Assembly: GCA_032622095.1 (NCBI GenBank)
Contig: CP136063.1
Location: 68,985,980-69,049,979, forward strand
Length of the DNA: 64,000 nucleotides
DNA from: Siphonodentalium dalli
Lineage: Eukaryota; Mollusca; Scaphopoda; Gadilida; Siphonodentaliidae
Reading direction: 5' to 3'
The notes under the pieces are model-generated. The model was not told the origin of the DNA and ran no database searches. It saw only the letters and a list, made by a program, of their open reading frames with translations. Of this stretch, positions 1-12,925 are shown in pieces (positions within the stretch are counted from its first letter, which is position 1; the number at the start of each line of letters is the position of its first letter). The position numbers were made by a program, and so were the translations under genes.

Positions 1-290
1 CCTTTAGTAGTCGGGGCCAATTTCCTACTTACCACCTGTCGCTTATGGGTATCTATATATGGATCCATGACTATCCGGATCGTTATATTGGGTCGTCAGT
101 CACATGACGTCTTTAACTCACATGCTTTGCTTCATCATATAATTGGAGAAGAACGTGTATGAATTTGGTGGAAACTAGAGCTAAACATATTTGTATCACT
201 ATCAGGTTTGGTGCATCGCTCCTCCCCATTCATGAGTCGAACATCACGAAGGTGTATTCCATTCCATATTCGAAAATTGTATATTTAGGT

Positions 291-565
291 CAAACAAAGG
301 GTGTTGTAGGGTGGCCCCCAGGGCACTCTTTCCACACAGCCACCTGTCAAAAATGGCCACCGTCCAGAGGGGTTTAAATAGGGCACCCATGCCATTTATC
401 GGCCCCTTGACCGATTTAGTTTAGACAAATAATTATTAGGATGGATCAATGTTTGTTTCGATTTGGACCCCTCTTGACGGCGACCTTTTTGGATCGAGGT
501 GGGATATGTGTGGGTGTATGCTTAGGGCGTCTAAAGTAGGGACACCCTACAACACCCTTTGTTTT
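291..565. repeat. Foldback element, family A copy 1
   Basis: Terminal inverted repeats of about 23 bp, CAAACAAAGGGTGTTGTAGG at 291 and its complement ending at 565, enclose a G/C-richer middle containing AAAATGGCCACC and GATCGAGGTGGG. A second copy, inverted, lies at 37,647-37,883; both share the internal phrase CCCATGCCAT...CCCTTGACCG. It has no coding capacity, so it is a MITE or foldback type. Confidence 0.75.
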
Positions 566-1540
566 TGCTAACCCTGGTAACCTGCATGGTCAGATTCCCA
601 AAGTATACCACATGATTATGTCACTTAATCTCATGTTACTAAATATCTATACTATTCCTATATTATAAAAATCATTCCTGGACCATCACAAAGCCGCCAA
701 TAGAATGCCTTCCGATGTAACAGCTCCTAGACAGTGGTGTTAGTACTGTTAACAGAGTCAGCTAGTCCAGGCAAAACAAAATATAGCATGGACACCCCCT
801 TAAAATTGCCCTTGATCAAACTTTCAAATTTACAACTTACGCGGCTACTCAATGGAGTCTGTATTAAACAAATTCTTGCTACTGATTTGTTTATATTTGG
901 ACCAAATAGTGAGCTAAAACACATGTTAACACTGAGCTGTTTGTAAATTATTTACTACGTTCCTTCTAACCAAGCTAATCGATCAAAAGTAGTCTCAACA
1001 GAAAAGATTGACTAGGCACGTCTAGATTGACAACATAGATCGAGACAACGTCGCTCATTCCTGCACCCATTATGCACGCTGTCATCAAAGAAAGTAATAT
1101 AAGGGTAGTCACCCTAATCTATTTTTAGGCAAAATTTTACGATCGAGTGCACCGTTATAACCTTGAGTTTGACACCCGCGCAAATTAGGAAACAAATCAC
1201 TTTGTAAACACAAGTAAAGCAAGCTTAGCGCATATATTATCAAAGAACAATAAAAACAAATCATGAATGAATGTTCCTTCCATGTAGTTAGCGTATATTA
1301 AGATGCAAATTCGGAGTTGAACCCATTTTCAATGATCCCGAAAACAAGCGCCGCAGCCATGATTGTGGCAAAAGGGACGCAAATTGAATGGAGATTGACT
1401 GTCACTCAAGACGTGCAGAAATATACCATTACAAAGAAGGGGACTATCGTTTTAAACCAGATGAATTGCACGCAAGTTCAAATGAATTACACTTAAGTAC
1501 AAATCAAATCACTATTTGCACAAAGAACAGTAAACAATGT

Positions 1541-1662
1541 TCCCCAAAGCGAATTTCAGCGAATTTTGGATATGTTGTTGCCCAGATTCTGCCCGACAAA
1601 ATGACATTAAAACAGCTTGTCAACTATTTTTTCTAGGTTCATCTCAAAATCGACTCTCAACG
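1541..1662 (+). repeat. Dispersed repeat D, copy 1
   Basis: TCCCCAAAGCG..TTTTGGATATGTTGTT..ATTCTGCCC..AACAGCTTGT.AAC..TTTTCTAGGTTC. Shared with 50,508-50,642 (inverted) and 52,464-52,590. Confidence 0.7.
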
Positions 1663-3491
1663 ATCAGACTATTACTTCTGTAAGCCGATACGATGTATGT
1701 TAAAACTGGGACTAATAACAGGGGTGGTTATCTCTACTATACTATTCCCAGATTAAAACGAGATCGCTGTTATAGGTAGCGATTGCAATTGGTCAAGTAT
1801 ATATCGGTTAAATGCATAAAAGTAAACATTTGTTATGTAAATATCGATGTCTGTACTGTATATATATTAAGTAGAACATGTTATTTAATGCATATATAAC
1901 ATTTTAAAACTGTTCTCGTTTGTTCGTTCTCGGTAGATATTTAGATTACCCCAGCTGGTCGGTTCCACGTTATTCGATAGACATCGTCTCAGAGCTTTTT
2001 TGCAAATTATAGAGAGAAAATAATGTCAAATGTCTCCAATTGTTATATATTATTGGAGGATAAAAATCAAATTTTACAGAACGAAGTATAACATTTTTTT
2101 TAAATCACCATTGGTATTCTAGTGATAAATCAACAAGAAATGGGCAGAACTGTAGAATGTAAGTGCGGCAATATACCATTACTTATGAATATTCCAACTC
2201 AATGGAACCAAAATTGTCACTTTGGCTCAAAATGACCACCAAAATGGCCAACAAATTATGGAAAATGGTAGACATTGCCCCAGCGTGACCTGCAATCGTT
2301 TGCAAGTTGTGGTTGATGGTGTTGACTAATATGCCTTCTATAATTTGAATTCTAACATTGCTGATGATCAAATTCAGCAAAAATAACTGTCCAGGTGTCG
2401 ACAATTTTCCAAGTAAAATGGAACTATCTTTGGTATCAAATGTGTTTATTGTAATGATAAGTCTCTAATGTGTCACGGTGAGGTGGCTTGTAAAATGGCC
2501 ACCAAATTTGGTAAAAAGTTGATTTTTCACATATATCCCGAACATTATACTCTGATGTTACGAAAAGGTAGCAACTTGTGACTAACTTGGTTACTAAACA
2601 TGCTACTTAATCAACTAAATATTCAATTCTGAATGTTCCTTTACCTTTTGAGCAATGACAAATTCATATTAAAGGGTGCAGTATTGAATGTTGCAGGAAA
2701 CTTCTTTTGGGATTCTGTCCAACTTTTTGAAAGGAAATGGACAAAACTATGAAAGGAAATTGAGAGACCATACTATGTGGCTACTCTGACTCATTAGCAT
2801 AAAAATTTACACGACCTCTAAATCGATTACCATATCCTTGAGTTATGGTGGAAAGCGATAGCCACCCAAGGGACACATATACAACCCACCCATGACCATA
2901 CACTCACTCCATATATACATAACCACCACACAAATGACCATATGTATACATTTAACAAGATTTAACTCTATAATTTGCATCAAACTGACTTATAGTACCT
3001 CGTTTAAACAAAAACTACCTCCACGTTGGACGCCATCTTGTCTGGTGTCTATACACCCACTGTTGTTTTCGTGTTAACATTTCTTAATGGTTGAGGGACA
3101 AAATAAGGAAGAACATGAGTGGGGTTAAGTTATGTCCTAGGGTGGGGGTGCAGGGATACCATTTCAGCTCCTAGACTATTTTATATTTGTGTTTTGATCG
3201 CCGTTCCGTGACCTTCTGATATATTGTGACGTCACCAATGACAACATCATTTACTGGCTACCAGTGGGCAGCGTTCAAATACCTACACAATGACACACCA
3301 CAATGGCATCACTTATATGGGATTACCGTTCACCCCACTCCATCACGCATCATTATCGAAAGAAAATGCAAACTGGCTGAAACCTTGGGGTCAAGGCTAA
3401 ACCTTGACCCCAACATAAACATAACATAATTTTTCCCGAACAATAAACATTAGGGTACATGCAAATACAAAAGAAGTTACGTAATTTTAAG

Positions 3492-3712
3492 TATAGGCAT
3501 ATAATAATCCATATACGCTGGTAGAACCCCTCATGCAACCCCGACACACCCCACAGGCCCCTGGGGAAAATTACTAAAATACCAATATAGAATATACCAG
3601 CCACTGGTATAGTCCATATTGGTATTTTAGTAATTTCCCCTAGGGGCCTGTGGGGTTGGGTGGGGTTGCATGATGGGTTCTACCAGCGCATATGGACTAC
3701 TATATGCCTATA
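3492..3712. repeat. Foldback element, near-perfect hairpin, family B
   Basis: Arms of about 95 bp (3,492-3,588 and 3,617-3,712) pair almost completely around a short loop. The arms include ATACCAATAT, AGGGGCCTGTGGGG and CATATACGCTGG. A degenerate half-copy occurs at 24,565-24,612 (AATACTAAAATACCAATATG). It sits in the 3' flank of the host gene, so the transcript could carry a long hairpin if the UTR reaches it. Confidence 0.85.
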
Positions 3713-3879
3713 TTTACATGTGTGCGTAACGCATGGTAACAACACGAATGCTTGATTAATCTTTCACAACACATTGGTTGTAAGTAGACTTTGATATGTC
3801 TATGGTTTATACATCGGCCTTTGATAAATGTCCCGGAGATTTACACAAGAAAGCCTCAGGTGATGGAACCACAATGATG

Positions 3880-3972
3880 TCAGAGCTTTGTCAGAGCACT
3901 CTCAAATCTGCGCATATCTTGAATGCTTTTTATATTCAACTTCTCAGAAAACTTGTAGAAGTAATCTGTTCC
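3880..3972 (-). CDS. Exon 7: C-terminal SAM helix and stop
   Basis: A 93-bp coding part of the last exon, phase 0, 30 residues and TGA (3,882-3,880). It starts GTDYFYKFSEKLNIKS and ends RRFESALTKL, resembling the C-terminal long helix of invertebrate SAM domains (x-D-Y-F-Y ... L-x-I-x-x-x-x-x-M-x-R-F). The acceptor is ttatattttacag, ending at 3,973. The 3' UTR runs to lower coordinates; I found no clear AATAAA on the minus strand in the next 200 bases, so the poly(A) site is not placed. A 220-bp foldback element begins 168 bases downstream of the stop. Confidence 0.78.
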   Translation of the reverse strand, partial: GTDYFYKFSEKLNIKSIQDMRRFESALTKL

Positions 3973-4589
3973 CTGTAAAATATAAATGATGGCAACATAT
4001 TAGCTGGTAATCCACGAGTGTATCCTACTATATTTCAGTTCGCATAACATTTTGAATAATTTAAAATCGTTGTATCAAATTTCGATTCACGAATCAGTCA
4101 TGAGACACTTACGGGAATATATTTTTATCCGAGGGCACTGAATTCAGCTATTGCCAGAAATTATTGCAATCCAAGGCATTATAGAGTAAAGGTCTTCGTG
4201 CATTATAATCTTCAAACATGTATAGTAAAGAATAAATTTGGGGAGACAAACTCATGACTAAGTAGATTGTTATAGACTATCAACATTTGAGACCTCTACA
4301 TGCAGAGAGCATCATCCATGATTCGTAGGTATGGCACTGAATTAGAACAAACATACTGTGCTCATTGATGCATACATGGCCTGTTGTGGGCACTGTGGGT
4401 TAAACACTGGTCACCGTCTGCATATATAGGCTTAATAAAATATTAATATTAATAAAATATTAATATGTTATTTATGTAACCGTAATAAGACATGATAAGT
4501 GATCTAAAATGATTTACACAGTGAATATATGCAAATAATAAACAATAACATTTCTACATTTGTATGGGGCGCTGTTCTCCGATCTATTT

Positions 4590-5170
4590 ATTAAACATTT
4601 AGTGATATCAATAATTAATTTTCTGATATCACTAAATATATAAATATCATTAAATATTTTACGATATCACAAAATTATATTAAGATATCACTAATTCCAA
4701 ATTATGATATCATAAATAAATTTTTTGATATCACCAAATCGAATTATTGATATCACAAAATAGTAAGAATTTAGTGATATCAATAATTTGATTTTGTGAT
4801 ACATAAATTAATTTAGTGATCTACAATTTAATTTGCGATATCACTAATTCATTTTGTGATATTAATAAAAGAAAATTGCATAGTTAGACTACTATTACAT
4901 TGAAATTTTGTGATATCATTAAATCATGTTATGACATCATAAAATCAAATTATTTATATCACTAAATGCTTACTTATTTTGTGATATCATATATTCGATT
5001 TTGTGATATCGCCAAAGTAATTTATGATATCACTAATTCCATGTTGTGATATCTTAAAATCATTCTGTGATATCAATAATTCAGCAACATTGTATGATAT
5101 CACAAAATCGAATTATTTACATTACTAAATGCTTACTATGTTGTGATATCAATGATTCGATTTTGTGAAA
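4590..5170. repeat. GATATC-rich degenerate array
   Basis: Within about 560 bp I count about 17 perfect GATATC hexamers plus near misses (GACATC, TATATC, GATATT), nearly all in the context (T/G)TGATATCA(C/T)(T/A)AA. Spacing is irregular (about 20-60 bp) and orientation alternates because the core is its own complement. Gaps are filled with A/T runs. This is not a clean tandem repeat, since unit length varies. It looks like many small palindromes or a decayed satellite. Confidence 0.8.
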
Positions 5171-6031
5171 TAAAATATGTTTCATCTATATCTAATAGTA
5201 TCTTAAGTAATTTTTTTCAATGATTATTGTGTAAATGAGCTCAAGCTTTTCAGAACGTTCATGTTTTCAAGAGAAAGTAGTTAATGAAATTTATTGCGGT
5301 TCGGATTATCCCAATTATATTTTGGGATATATAAATCTCGTAAATATTTCAGTTTTTGGCATATAATAAAAAGTGGTAATCATCACATGGGCTATCGCTG
5401 CACAAAACACAGTTTAAATCATTATTATATTTTCCTTTTGTCCATCTACGGTCAGATGTTCCTAGCCCTTTTATATATAACCATGGGTATATGCGTGGTA
5501 TGATTGACCAAAAAACCGCCATTCTTTTGGCCGCTTATTTATCCATGCTGTGTGTACCTGTGGTTGGATGTAACCTGGTGCCCAGTGTTGTTTTAAGGGT
5601 AATCATGTTCAACTGGTGTCGTTAGATTGTTAATGGTATTAGCAGTTTCAATGATTTGTCTGGTTAAAGTTTAAATATGAGCCGGAGGAAATCGCACGTC
5701 GAGTGGATTTAATGTTTTTTTAGAGCTAGAATGTATATGGTATTAAGAGGGTAACGAAAAGAAACACTATATAATACACGCGGGTGCATCAAATTTGGGT
5801 TGATTGTGATGTCTTTCATTCCCTATTTCCGCTCTCTTCTTCTTTAAACTATCTATATCTTTTCCGGAGGTGACTCCAGAATATCCCGACGCATGGGCTA
5901 TATACGATTCCCCGACAGGGTGGGGGGGCTATAGCAACCGACAGGGGAGTTAATTCTCCCTGATATGGGGTTGCAACGCCCCTACTGATCCCTCCTCTGA
6001 TGCCTCTCCTATTTTCCAACAAATTATATAA

Positions 6032-6277
6032 AGTGTGACTTGATGTGGTATTGGAAACAGGTATTTATCTGGTGGCACCGCTTGGAAATTATTCTATTAT
6101 AATGTTGGTGTATTTATTTTTGAATTTTATATTGATTTTTAAAATGTAGGTCAAGTGATGTATTTCCAATTCCAGAACAAAATTCTCAAAAATATATGTA
6201 TTGCAAAATTTTATAATTTACCAAGTCGACCCGCCAGATAAATAACTGTTATTTCCAATACCACATCAAGTCACACT
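6032..6277. repeat. Foldback/MITE with 40-bp TIRs
   Basis: AGTGTGACTTGATGTGGTAT from 6,032 on is answered by its complement ending at 6,277. The inverted match runs about 42 bp (through GGTATTTATCTGG / CCAGATAAATAACTG), and weaker pairing continues inwards. No ORF. Confidence 0.8.
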
Positions 6278-7116
6278 CAAAAGTATGTGTAACTCTATAA
6301 CTTTTGCTCTGCATATTTGCATGGAATCCCCATTCAAAATTGTTCACTTGACCTCCCCCTTAAGATATCATGCCAACCGCTGGCTATCGGGTCAGCGCTG
6401 TATAGGCCAACCCAATATTAGGTTCTAATGGCCGTATCGGATGATATGAGACAATCGAATTGGAGGATGTATCTTTAATACTAAATATTTGTATGGATGG
6501 AAAAAAAAATCATTTTCTAAATCCAAGAAGGTCCGTCATTCTGGTGAGGAAATCAATGAAAACAACCCATTGCATCCTTTCCCTCGTATTGATGAGTCAG
6601 ATGTTACTACATTAGTCACGAGTAGTGGGAAGTTATCTCTCAAAACTGTGGACTTTGGATAGAATTGTAAGAACTCACTATGGAAGACAGTGGATGGAGA
6701 GGTTTACATTTGAGAACGTGAATGTCGGACTTATAACAATAACTCTGTTATAGGTTATAACTCTATTATACGTGTCGAAGGAAAATATTGTCCAATAGAA
6801 AAATAACGCAGAAGTTATCAAAGAAGTTGGAAAAGGGACATAATTAAAATTTGTACTCGCCTCAACAAGAAAAGTAAAAGTAATTAACCAGCCAAAGTTA
6901 TCCGAGGATATTTTGCATTTAACATATTATATTATGTTGATAAAAATGAACGCTGATAAAATGTTTTAATCAAGACTGGACCAAACTTGAGTTAGCATGA
7001 CAATTCAGTGAGATGAGGAAAAACGACAAGGCGAAAACATATATATCAAATTCGATATGAGAAGGTTAAAGATGGATTATCTCTTTAAATAACAAACTTT
7101 AGATAGTTTCCTATGA

Positions 7117-7503
7117 AATAATGCTTCTATCAATTAATATTGATTTTATTTCGAATATTTTATTATAAAATGATATGATTAAATGGGACACTAGTCTTCT
7201 ATTTTTAGAACAGACCATTCAGGCGATACCATAATTGTAGCGACAGAGATCATTAGGTTGTTCCTATAGTTATGCTCCGAAAGTCAAATGTCCCAGATTG
7301 ATTGTTTGTATTCCTTTATTACATAGTTGTCAGCGATAATGAGTCTAATTAACGTTTATTTGTGACAAAATTACACAATAAAATTTCTGTTATCTGTTAA
7401 CAGTAACCAATATTGTTCGTTAGCTAAAAATAAAAAAACAACACATTTTTAGACTCGAAAATAGTCGAAATATTATCAACATTAATTGATAGAAGCATTT
7501 CCA
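7117..7503. repeat. Foldback/MITE, about 390 bp
   Basis: Inverted repeats of about 35 bp around ATGCTTCTATCAATTAAT (7,120) and its complement (ending about 7,500). The interior is AT-rich without coding potential. Confidence 0.7.
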
Positions 7504-8002
7504 GACAGGGGTCTTTGATTCAAATCTGATATTTTATATCCCGATAACTATATAACACATGTTTACAAAGAGATAGACCATCTTTAATGCAATCTAAACA
7601 TGATAAATATGAACAATCCAAAAACAATGAACAGTTTCCCAGAACAAACATGCAGTCACTGACTCATTCCGGTATTTCAATGATATGTTATTAATAGTGT
7701 GACAGCTATGTTCTATTTCCAAACGAAGTCCATACAAAAGTCACCATCAGTTACATCAAGTCATACAAAAGTTCTCATCAGTTACACTGAGTGCATTGAG
7801 ACACTAATATACTACCCAATAGTCTGTATGATATTCCGTCACTACTCAAGTGGAAAAAATTGAGCTCATATTATGGCAAGCTTACTGACAGGTTATATTT
7901 CAGTTACTATTGGATGATATATTCCCAAAACATGTAGAGAGTTAGCCTGTCAAATGCTTCAAGTGTGACATTCACATGTTCAAATGTAAACATCCCAATT
8001 AC

Positions 8003-8063
8003 CTTATCATGCAGCATTTTCAGATATAGTAAATCTTCTCCAGCTATGTCGCTCAAATCGATG
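8003..8063 (-). CDS. Exon 6: SAM domain core
   Basis: A 61-bp exon, far too short for ordinary ORF calling. One base finishes a Ser codon from exon 5, then 20 residues, IDLSDIAGEDLLYLKMLHDK, matching SAM helices 3-4 (L-x-x-I-x-G-E-D-L-L-x-L). Acceptor tttaatttttcag ends at 8,064; donor GATAAG^GTAATT is at 8,002. It ends in phase 0, as exon 7 needs. No other minus-strand frame here is open across both borders. Confidence 0.8.
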
Positions 8064-8526
8064 CTGAAAAATTAAAAGATCATCAATTTGATGATAAAGT
8101 CTTGAGAAATCAGAAAATATTCTTGATGCCTATTTATATTGAAATGTTGAAAGAACGCATATTATTCATGTGTAACAGTGTAGTTATCTACAACCAACTT
8201 ATGAATAAAAATGGCTCATTTCAAGCTTTGTGTATAATAGCTAACATGTATGTAATAACATAATATGAGAGAGAAGATCGAATTTATAAATGGTAAGATT
8301 TTTAACGAAACAAAACATTTTAAATATGAAATTGCTTTAAGACTAGATAGTACATAATCCTACTATTTCTTGAATAAGAAGGAACATATAATAACAAACA
8401 AAGCAGACGACATATCCATGCAGGTTCACGTGAATTCGGTCAATGGTGACGTATCCGCCGAATTTGAAATCGACATGCCTTCGGGTGGTATTTTATGGAT
8501 GGAATTATGAAATGAACATGATGAAA

Positions 8527-9330
8527 GTGACAATGAAATTGACAATGATCTGCTTCAAGTTCGCCATCAACCGAAGTGCTCCCCGGCGTTACTATCAATA
8601 ACATTATTATTTGGCTAATTTCAGTAATATTCTCCCAGTTTACACTCGATAAAACAAATTTGTTTCCGCATTTAAAATTCTTTGATCGTTTATATTCTGC
8701 AATAATTTGTACACAAGGGACGAACTCTTATGTTTTATTGTGTTTTTAAACTCCGATGTGGCGAAATCTCGGTTTGTTTACATTATGAACGTTTGAGTCC
8801 GTAATCGGAATAAGAATTTGAATCCAGTTTACGACGAAATAACGATTGATTACAATTACGGTATGTTCGTTTACTTATTCTGGACTCTTCGTTTACCGAA
8901 CCACGTCGTACGGGGTCTATTCTGTAATCTGAATCCGGATTCTTGATTACATTTTTACACTCCGTGCGCTATGATTCCCTAAACGAACATACCGGATTAC
9001 ACTCCGTACATTGTGGTTTTGTCAACGAACAGACCATAATCGTTATTTCGTTGTTATCGGATTCTGAATCTGATTCCGATTACGGAATCAATCGTTCATA
9101 ATGTAAACAACCCGATATTTCTGCCGGCTTGCAGTTTCAAAAACCAATGAAACACAAGAAACCGCACTCTAGGTACAAATTATTGTAGAATATAAACGAT
9201 CCATATCAAACAAATTAAAATACGGAGACGGGCATAATTTCACTGCAAATGGCCATTATTGATAGTAACGCTGGGGGAGCACTTCGTTTGACGGCGAAGC
9301 TTGTAATTTTCATTGTCAATTTTATGTCAT
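8527..9330. repeat. 800-bp imperfect palindrome enclosing LINE sequence in both arms
   Basis: The arms 8,527-8,945 and 8,950-9,330 match each other in inverse orientation along most of their length: GTTTACATTATGAACG / CGTTCATAATGTAAAC, TCGTTTATATTCTGCAATAA / its complement, and at the outer ends AAGTGCTCCCC..GTTACTATCAATAA / its complement. The outer 75 bp of the right arm is the start of the RT remnant at 9,250, so the left arm carries an inverted copy of the same RT piece. The inner part repeats GGTATGTTCGTTTAC-like words. Likely an inverted duplication or foldback transposon. Confidence 0.8.
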
Positions 9331-10950
9331 CAGAGGCAAAAGAGAATCGTTTACCGCTACATCTTGCTACACTGGATGCCCAGAAGGCATTTGATGTCGT
9401 TCCACATAAAATGCTGCTAAGGAAACTATTTATAAACGGAATAATGGGCAATGATTGGGTGATGCTAGAACATCGATCTGTACAGCGGCATGATATCTCA
9501 CATCAACATTTGACACATCTATTCCATATATCACATGTTCTGATGATGTGGCACTTCTGAGTCATAATGCAATGGAGGTCCAAACAATGCTGCATGAAGA
9601 AAAAGACTATTCAGATTAAGAAAGACACAACACAAATCCGAACAAATCTGCAGTCATCATATATTTTCCGGTACCTGTAAAACAGAAGAACACTCAGCCA
9701 TCTCAACCGTTCATATACGAAGATCGAGAAATTGAACCAACAAAACCCGTCACGCATGTTTGGATAAGGAGGAATAATAATAAACAGCTTGATGTGGAGG
9801 AAAGAATTCAAAAGGGAAGAACTATCTATGGTTTAATTGACGCAGGACTTTACGGAAAATATGGACTTATCCCATATGTATCCGCTCATCTATGAACAGT
9901 TTTATACTACCCAAAATGTTACATGGAATGGAAGTTACTCATATCACCAAACAAGCATTAGAACAACTAGAAATATTTCCAAACAAGGACGCTCAAATAG
10001 CTACAGTCACTCCCTGTCAGAACCTCTTCTGCTGCAGTATATGCCCTGCTTGGTCAGCCTCCAATCGAAGTATTGCTACATAAAAGATGCTTATTCTTTT
10101 GGGCAAGATTACATGACAATATTCCTGTATTGAGAAATAGGCTGCAATGAGACAATTGACACTAAAGTCAAGCAACTCGGAAAGGTGGTTCGTTAAAGTC
10201 AAAATGTTGCTGTGGAAATACGAACTGCCATCAATATAAAATTATGCTGTTCTGGATTCAACCATGAATAAATAAGATTGGAAGACAATGGTGAAACAAA
10301 GAGTGAGCATCTATTGGGAAGATATGTTTGCTGAATAAATAAGAAATAAACCATATTTGAAATTTATGAACCCAGAAGCCATGACAATAGGAAAGCAACA
10401 CTACATATGGGAAGCTGTCTGAAACAACACTTAATATATAAAAAATGCACTAACCAAAGCACGACTTCTTACATGAACCTTTATTCTACAGTCTAACACT
10501 TCAATCTTCACCCGAAATACATCATCGCTATGCCAATTATGTCATAAAAAGAGGATACAAGGAACACAATCATGCTGACCCGATGCACATAAGACTCTAT
10601 GGTGAAGGTACGCAAAGAAGCCATGAAAAAATTATTTCTGCTACCTCTTTTCAACTTTGCTGTACTAACTCAGACTTCCTATCTCACCAGCTTTTACTTG
10701 ACTGCACCTCTGAACTAACCTCAACTATGTGTATGACATCTCACTCTGCACTCTACAATATTGAATTATGGAGCAGAGAATATATCAATCACCTTAATCA
10801 GTGCCGTTCATTATTTCTAATGAAGTCACGACAGAAAGATCACCAATTAGCAACTTTTATGATTACTTTTGTGCAGAATCAATGTAAATACTAGGTGATT
10901 ACATGAACACCAATTCCATTACTATGGACTGAGGTTCTGCGTAATATAAC
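9250..10950 (+). pseudogene. LINE reverse transcriptase remnant
   Basis: Starts inside the RT finger region and runs to the C-terminal part. The first frame (9,249-9,560) holds PLHLATLDAQKAFDVVPHKM, the RT motif with the first catalytic Asp. After a frame break comes a CSDDVALLSHNA-like motif (Y/C-x-D-D box region), then IDAGLYGKYGLIP, and further on QLQSLPVRTS, RDNIPVLRN and a cysteine-rich tail near 10,530-10,700. Several frameshifts and stops make it dead. It is 5' truncated exactly at the right arm of the palindrome. Clade not assigned, though the late motifs resemble LINEs common in bivalve genomes. Confidence 0.8.
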
Positions 10951-11211
10951 AGCAGGAAATTACAATGAAGACTGAGACTATGATGTTCATTTCATATATA
11001 GTCCCATCCATTAATATCATCCCTATACGCATGTCGATTTCAACTATAATACTTGGCGAGAAAGAAATGCACGTCTTTCACAACAAACATGAACATTATA
11101 AATATAAGATTCAAATGAATACTTGTGTCAAATAAATGAGTGATGTTTGACGCTGGGAGAATATTAAAACTGACAGAGGCGACCATGTGGATTTCAAAAT
11201 CGGACCTAGAA

Positions 11212-11290
11212 TCCGTGTAATTGCGGTTTAGCTCCGCTCCGTAATCTGTTTCGGACTCTGAATCTTGATTCTCTCACGAAATAACGACTC
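11212..11290. repeat. Fragment related to the 8.5-9.3 kb palindrome arm
   Basis: Contains the words TCCGTAATCTG, GGACTCTGAATC and CGAAATAACGA, which also occur in order in the arms of the palindrome at 8,780-8,850 and 9,040-9,100. Short and degenerate. Confidence 0.5.
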
Positions 11291-12925
11291 AGGTTAAAGT
11301 GATGTGGAACTCACTGCTGTGGACATTTGGTGGGAATAGCGAATACTCTTGGTCAAAGTGTTACATGTATTCTCATAAATTGTATACCCAAATGGGCATC
11401 ACAAAACGTTATTTTATACATGGATTATAAGTAGTAGCTGCCCTTCGTCCTGCCAGTTAAGTATTTATTTATTTACAACTGCGCCTACTTAAGACGTTAT
11501 CTTTTTTTAAATCGTACATTTGACATGGTTGACATACTCGCCATTCTCGGCAATGGTGGATGATTGTTACATACTTCCATATTGGATAAAATAATAAGTG
11601 CTCAATGACCAAGTTGTTTTGACTCACTAAATTACATTGGCACACAGTTTGACTTTAAAAAACAACCAAATATTCTATATGGTTAAATTTCTACATGTAT
11701 TAAAGTATTCGTTTGTTCGGTTTTACAAAGTGATGTATAAATCAATCTAGTGGGTATGTCTAAGATTTTGAGGACACCTGGTCATAATTATCAGATTATT
11801 ATCTCCATTAATATAGAGATGTTTTAAAGAAGTGTCGACGCAGGTGCTCCTTTGTCCATTTTGCTGGTGCTCCTTTGTCCATTTTGCTGCATGTATACTG
11901 GCTAATTATTCTCAGTTTGATACACATGTTGCTATATATCATCAGCAACATGTTCCCGACGCAAAGCGAGATTTTAAGTTTCTGATGTTAGACAAGAAAT
12001 CTGTTCTAAAACGAAAAACAAAATGAAAAACATCCTCTGTATCGGGCAGATGTACCCTTGTCAGATGTCAGTATTGGAGGATCCTGACAAGTCTTGAGCT
12101 ACTAACTGTGTGTTTCTTTTATCTCAGAGAGAACTATATTGACTGCACACTGCATCACTATTTTTTTAACAGGCCTTCTATATATTTCCATTTCTCTTGA
12201 CAAATTGTATCTTCTTTTTGTCGTGAAAAATGTCTTTGATGGAACAGACTCAATTGTTTTATAATACTCGAGCCACCCTAACATACCATCATCTGACCGA
12301 TCAATATCCCTCATTTGCAAGAATATATGCATCTCTTAAATAGAAGGATACATATACTTTTAATTCTTTATTCTATGTTGTTTTTGTTAGCTCACTATAT
12401 ATGCATGCCCTGATTTCCATCCCCTCATAAATATGACAGTTGAAAAGCTATAATTGTTCAAATGGCTTAGCTCGGTCACCATTTTTGTGTTTGCAAAATT
12501 TGAACGCCAAAAACACATGAGAACGAATGTTCGACATCCGGGTTTTTAATTATACACGATGAGTATTGGGAGAGTTCATTTGCCTCATTATATATTCCAC
12601 TTTAGTTAACTGTGCTATGTGTTTTGTGTATCCATGTTTATATCCGTTAATTGTAATAGTTTATATTGTCTTGTTTTGTATGTTTATCTTTTATCTCTAG
12701 TAAAGTTTCAACCTGACACAGGATGTCGTCATAATATTATTAAGCTCCTTTAAGCATGCACAACACTTACACCCCAAATTAAATTAGCGCCCTAATTACC
12801 GCTGTTTTATGTCAATCACTCCAATCTATAGATTACTTTATTCCTCCATGAAGTCGGCCCGAGTCGTCTCATGCATTCCCGAGTTGTCTCCGGCCAGAGT
12901 CGCCCCATTCCCATAGTTATTACAA

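Larger units (their letters stand above)
1..3879. other. 3' flank of host gene: repeats, no gene recognised
   Basis: AT-rich sequence without a credible gene. It contains the foldback at 291-565, one copy of a dispersed repeat at about 1,541-1,662 (other copies near 50.6 and 52.5 kb), scattered phrases of the type AAAATGGCCACCAAA at 2,230-2,500, and the foldback at 3,492-3,712. The 3' UTR of the host gene must lie just below 3,880. The remainder (570-1,540, 1,663-3,490) shows nothing I can name; its short ORFs have no recognisable motif. Confidence 0.6.
3973..8002 (-). other. Intron 6 of host gene
   Basis: 4.0 kb between exons 6 and 7. Contents: the GATATC-rich array (4,590-5,170), foldbacks at 6,032-6,277 and 7,117-7,503, and a direct duplication of about 30 bp (ACAAAAGT..ATCAGTTACA) at 7,735-7,790. 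The rest is unassigned AT-rich sequence. Confidence 0.7.

Noticed and set aside
5860-5960. G/C-richer patch with GGGTGGGGGGGCT as a promoter/CpG feature
   Set aside because: No gene starts near it; similar G-runs occur in several repeats of the window.
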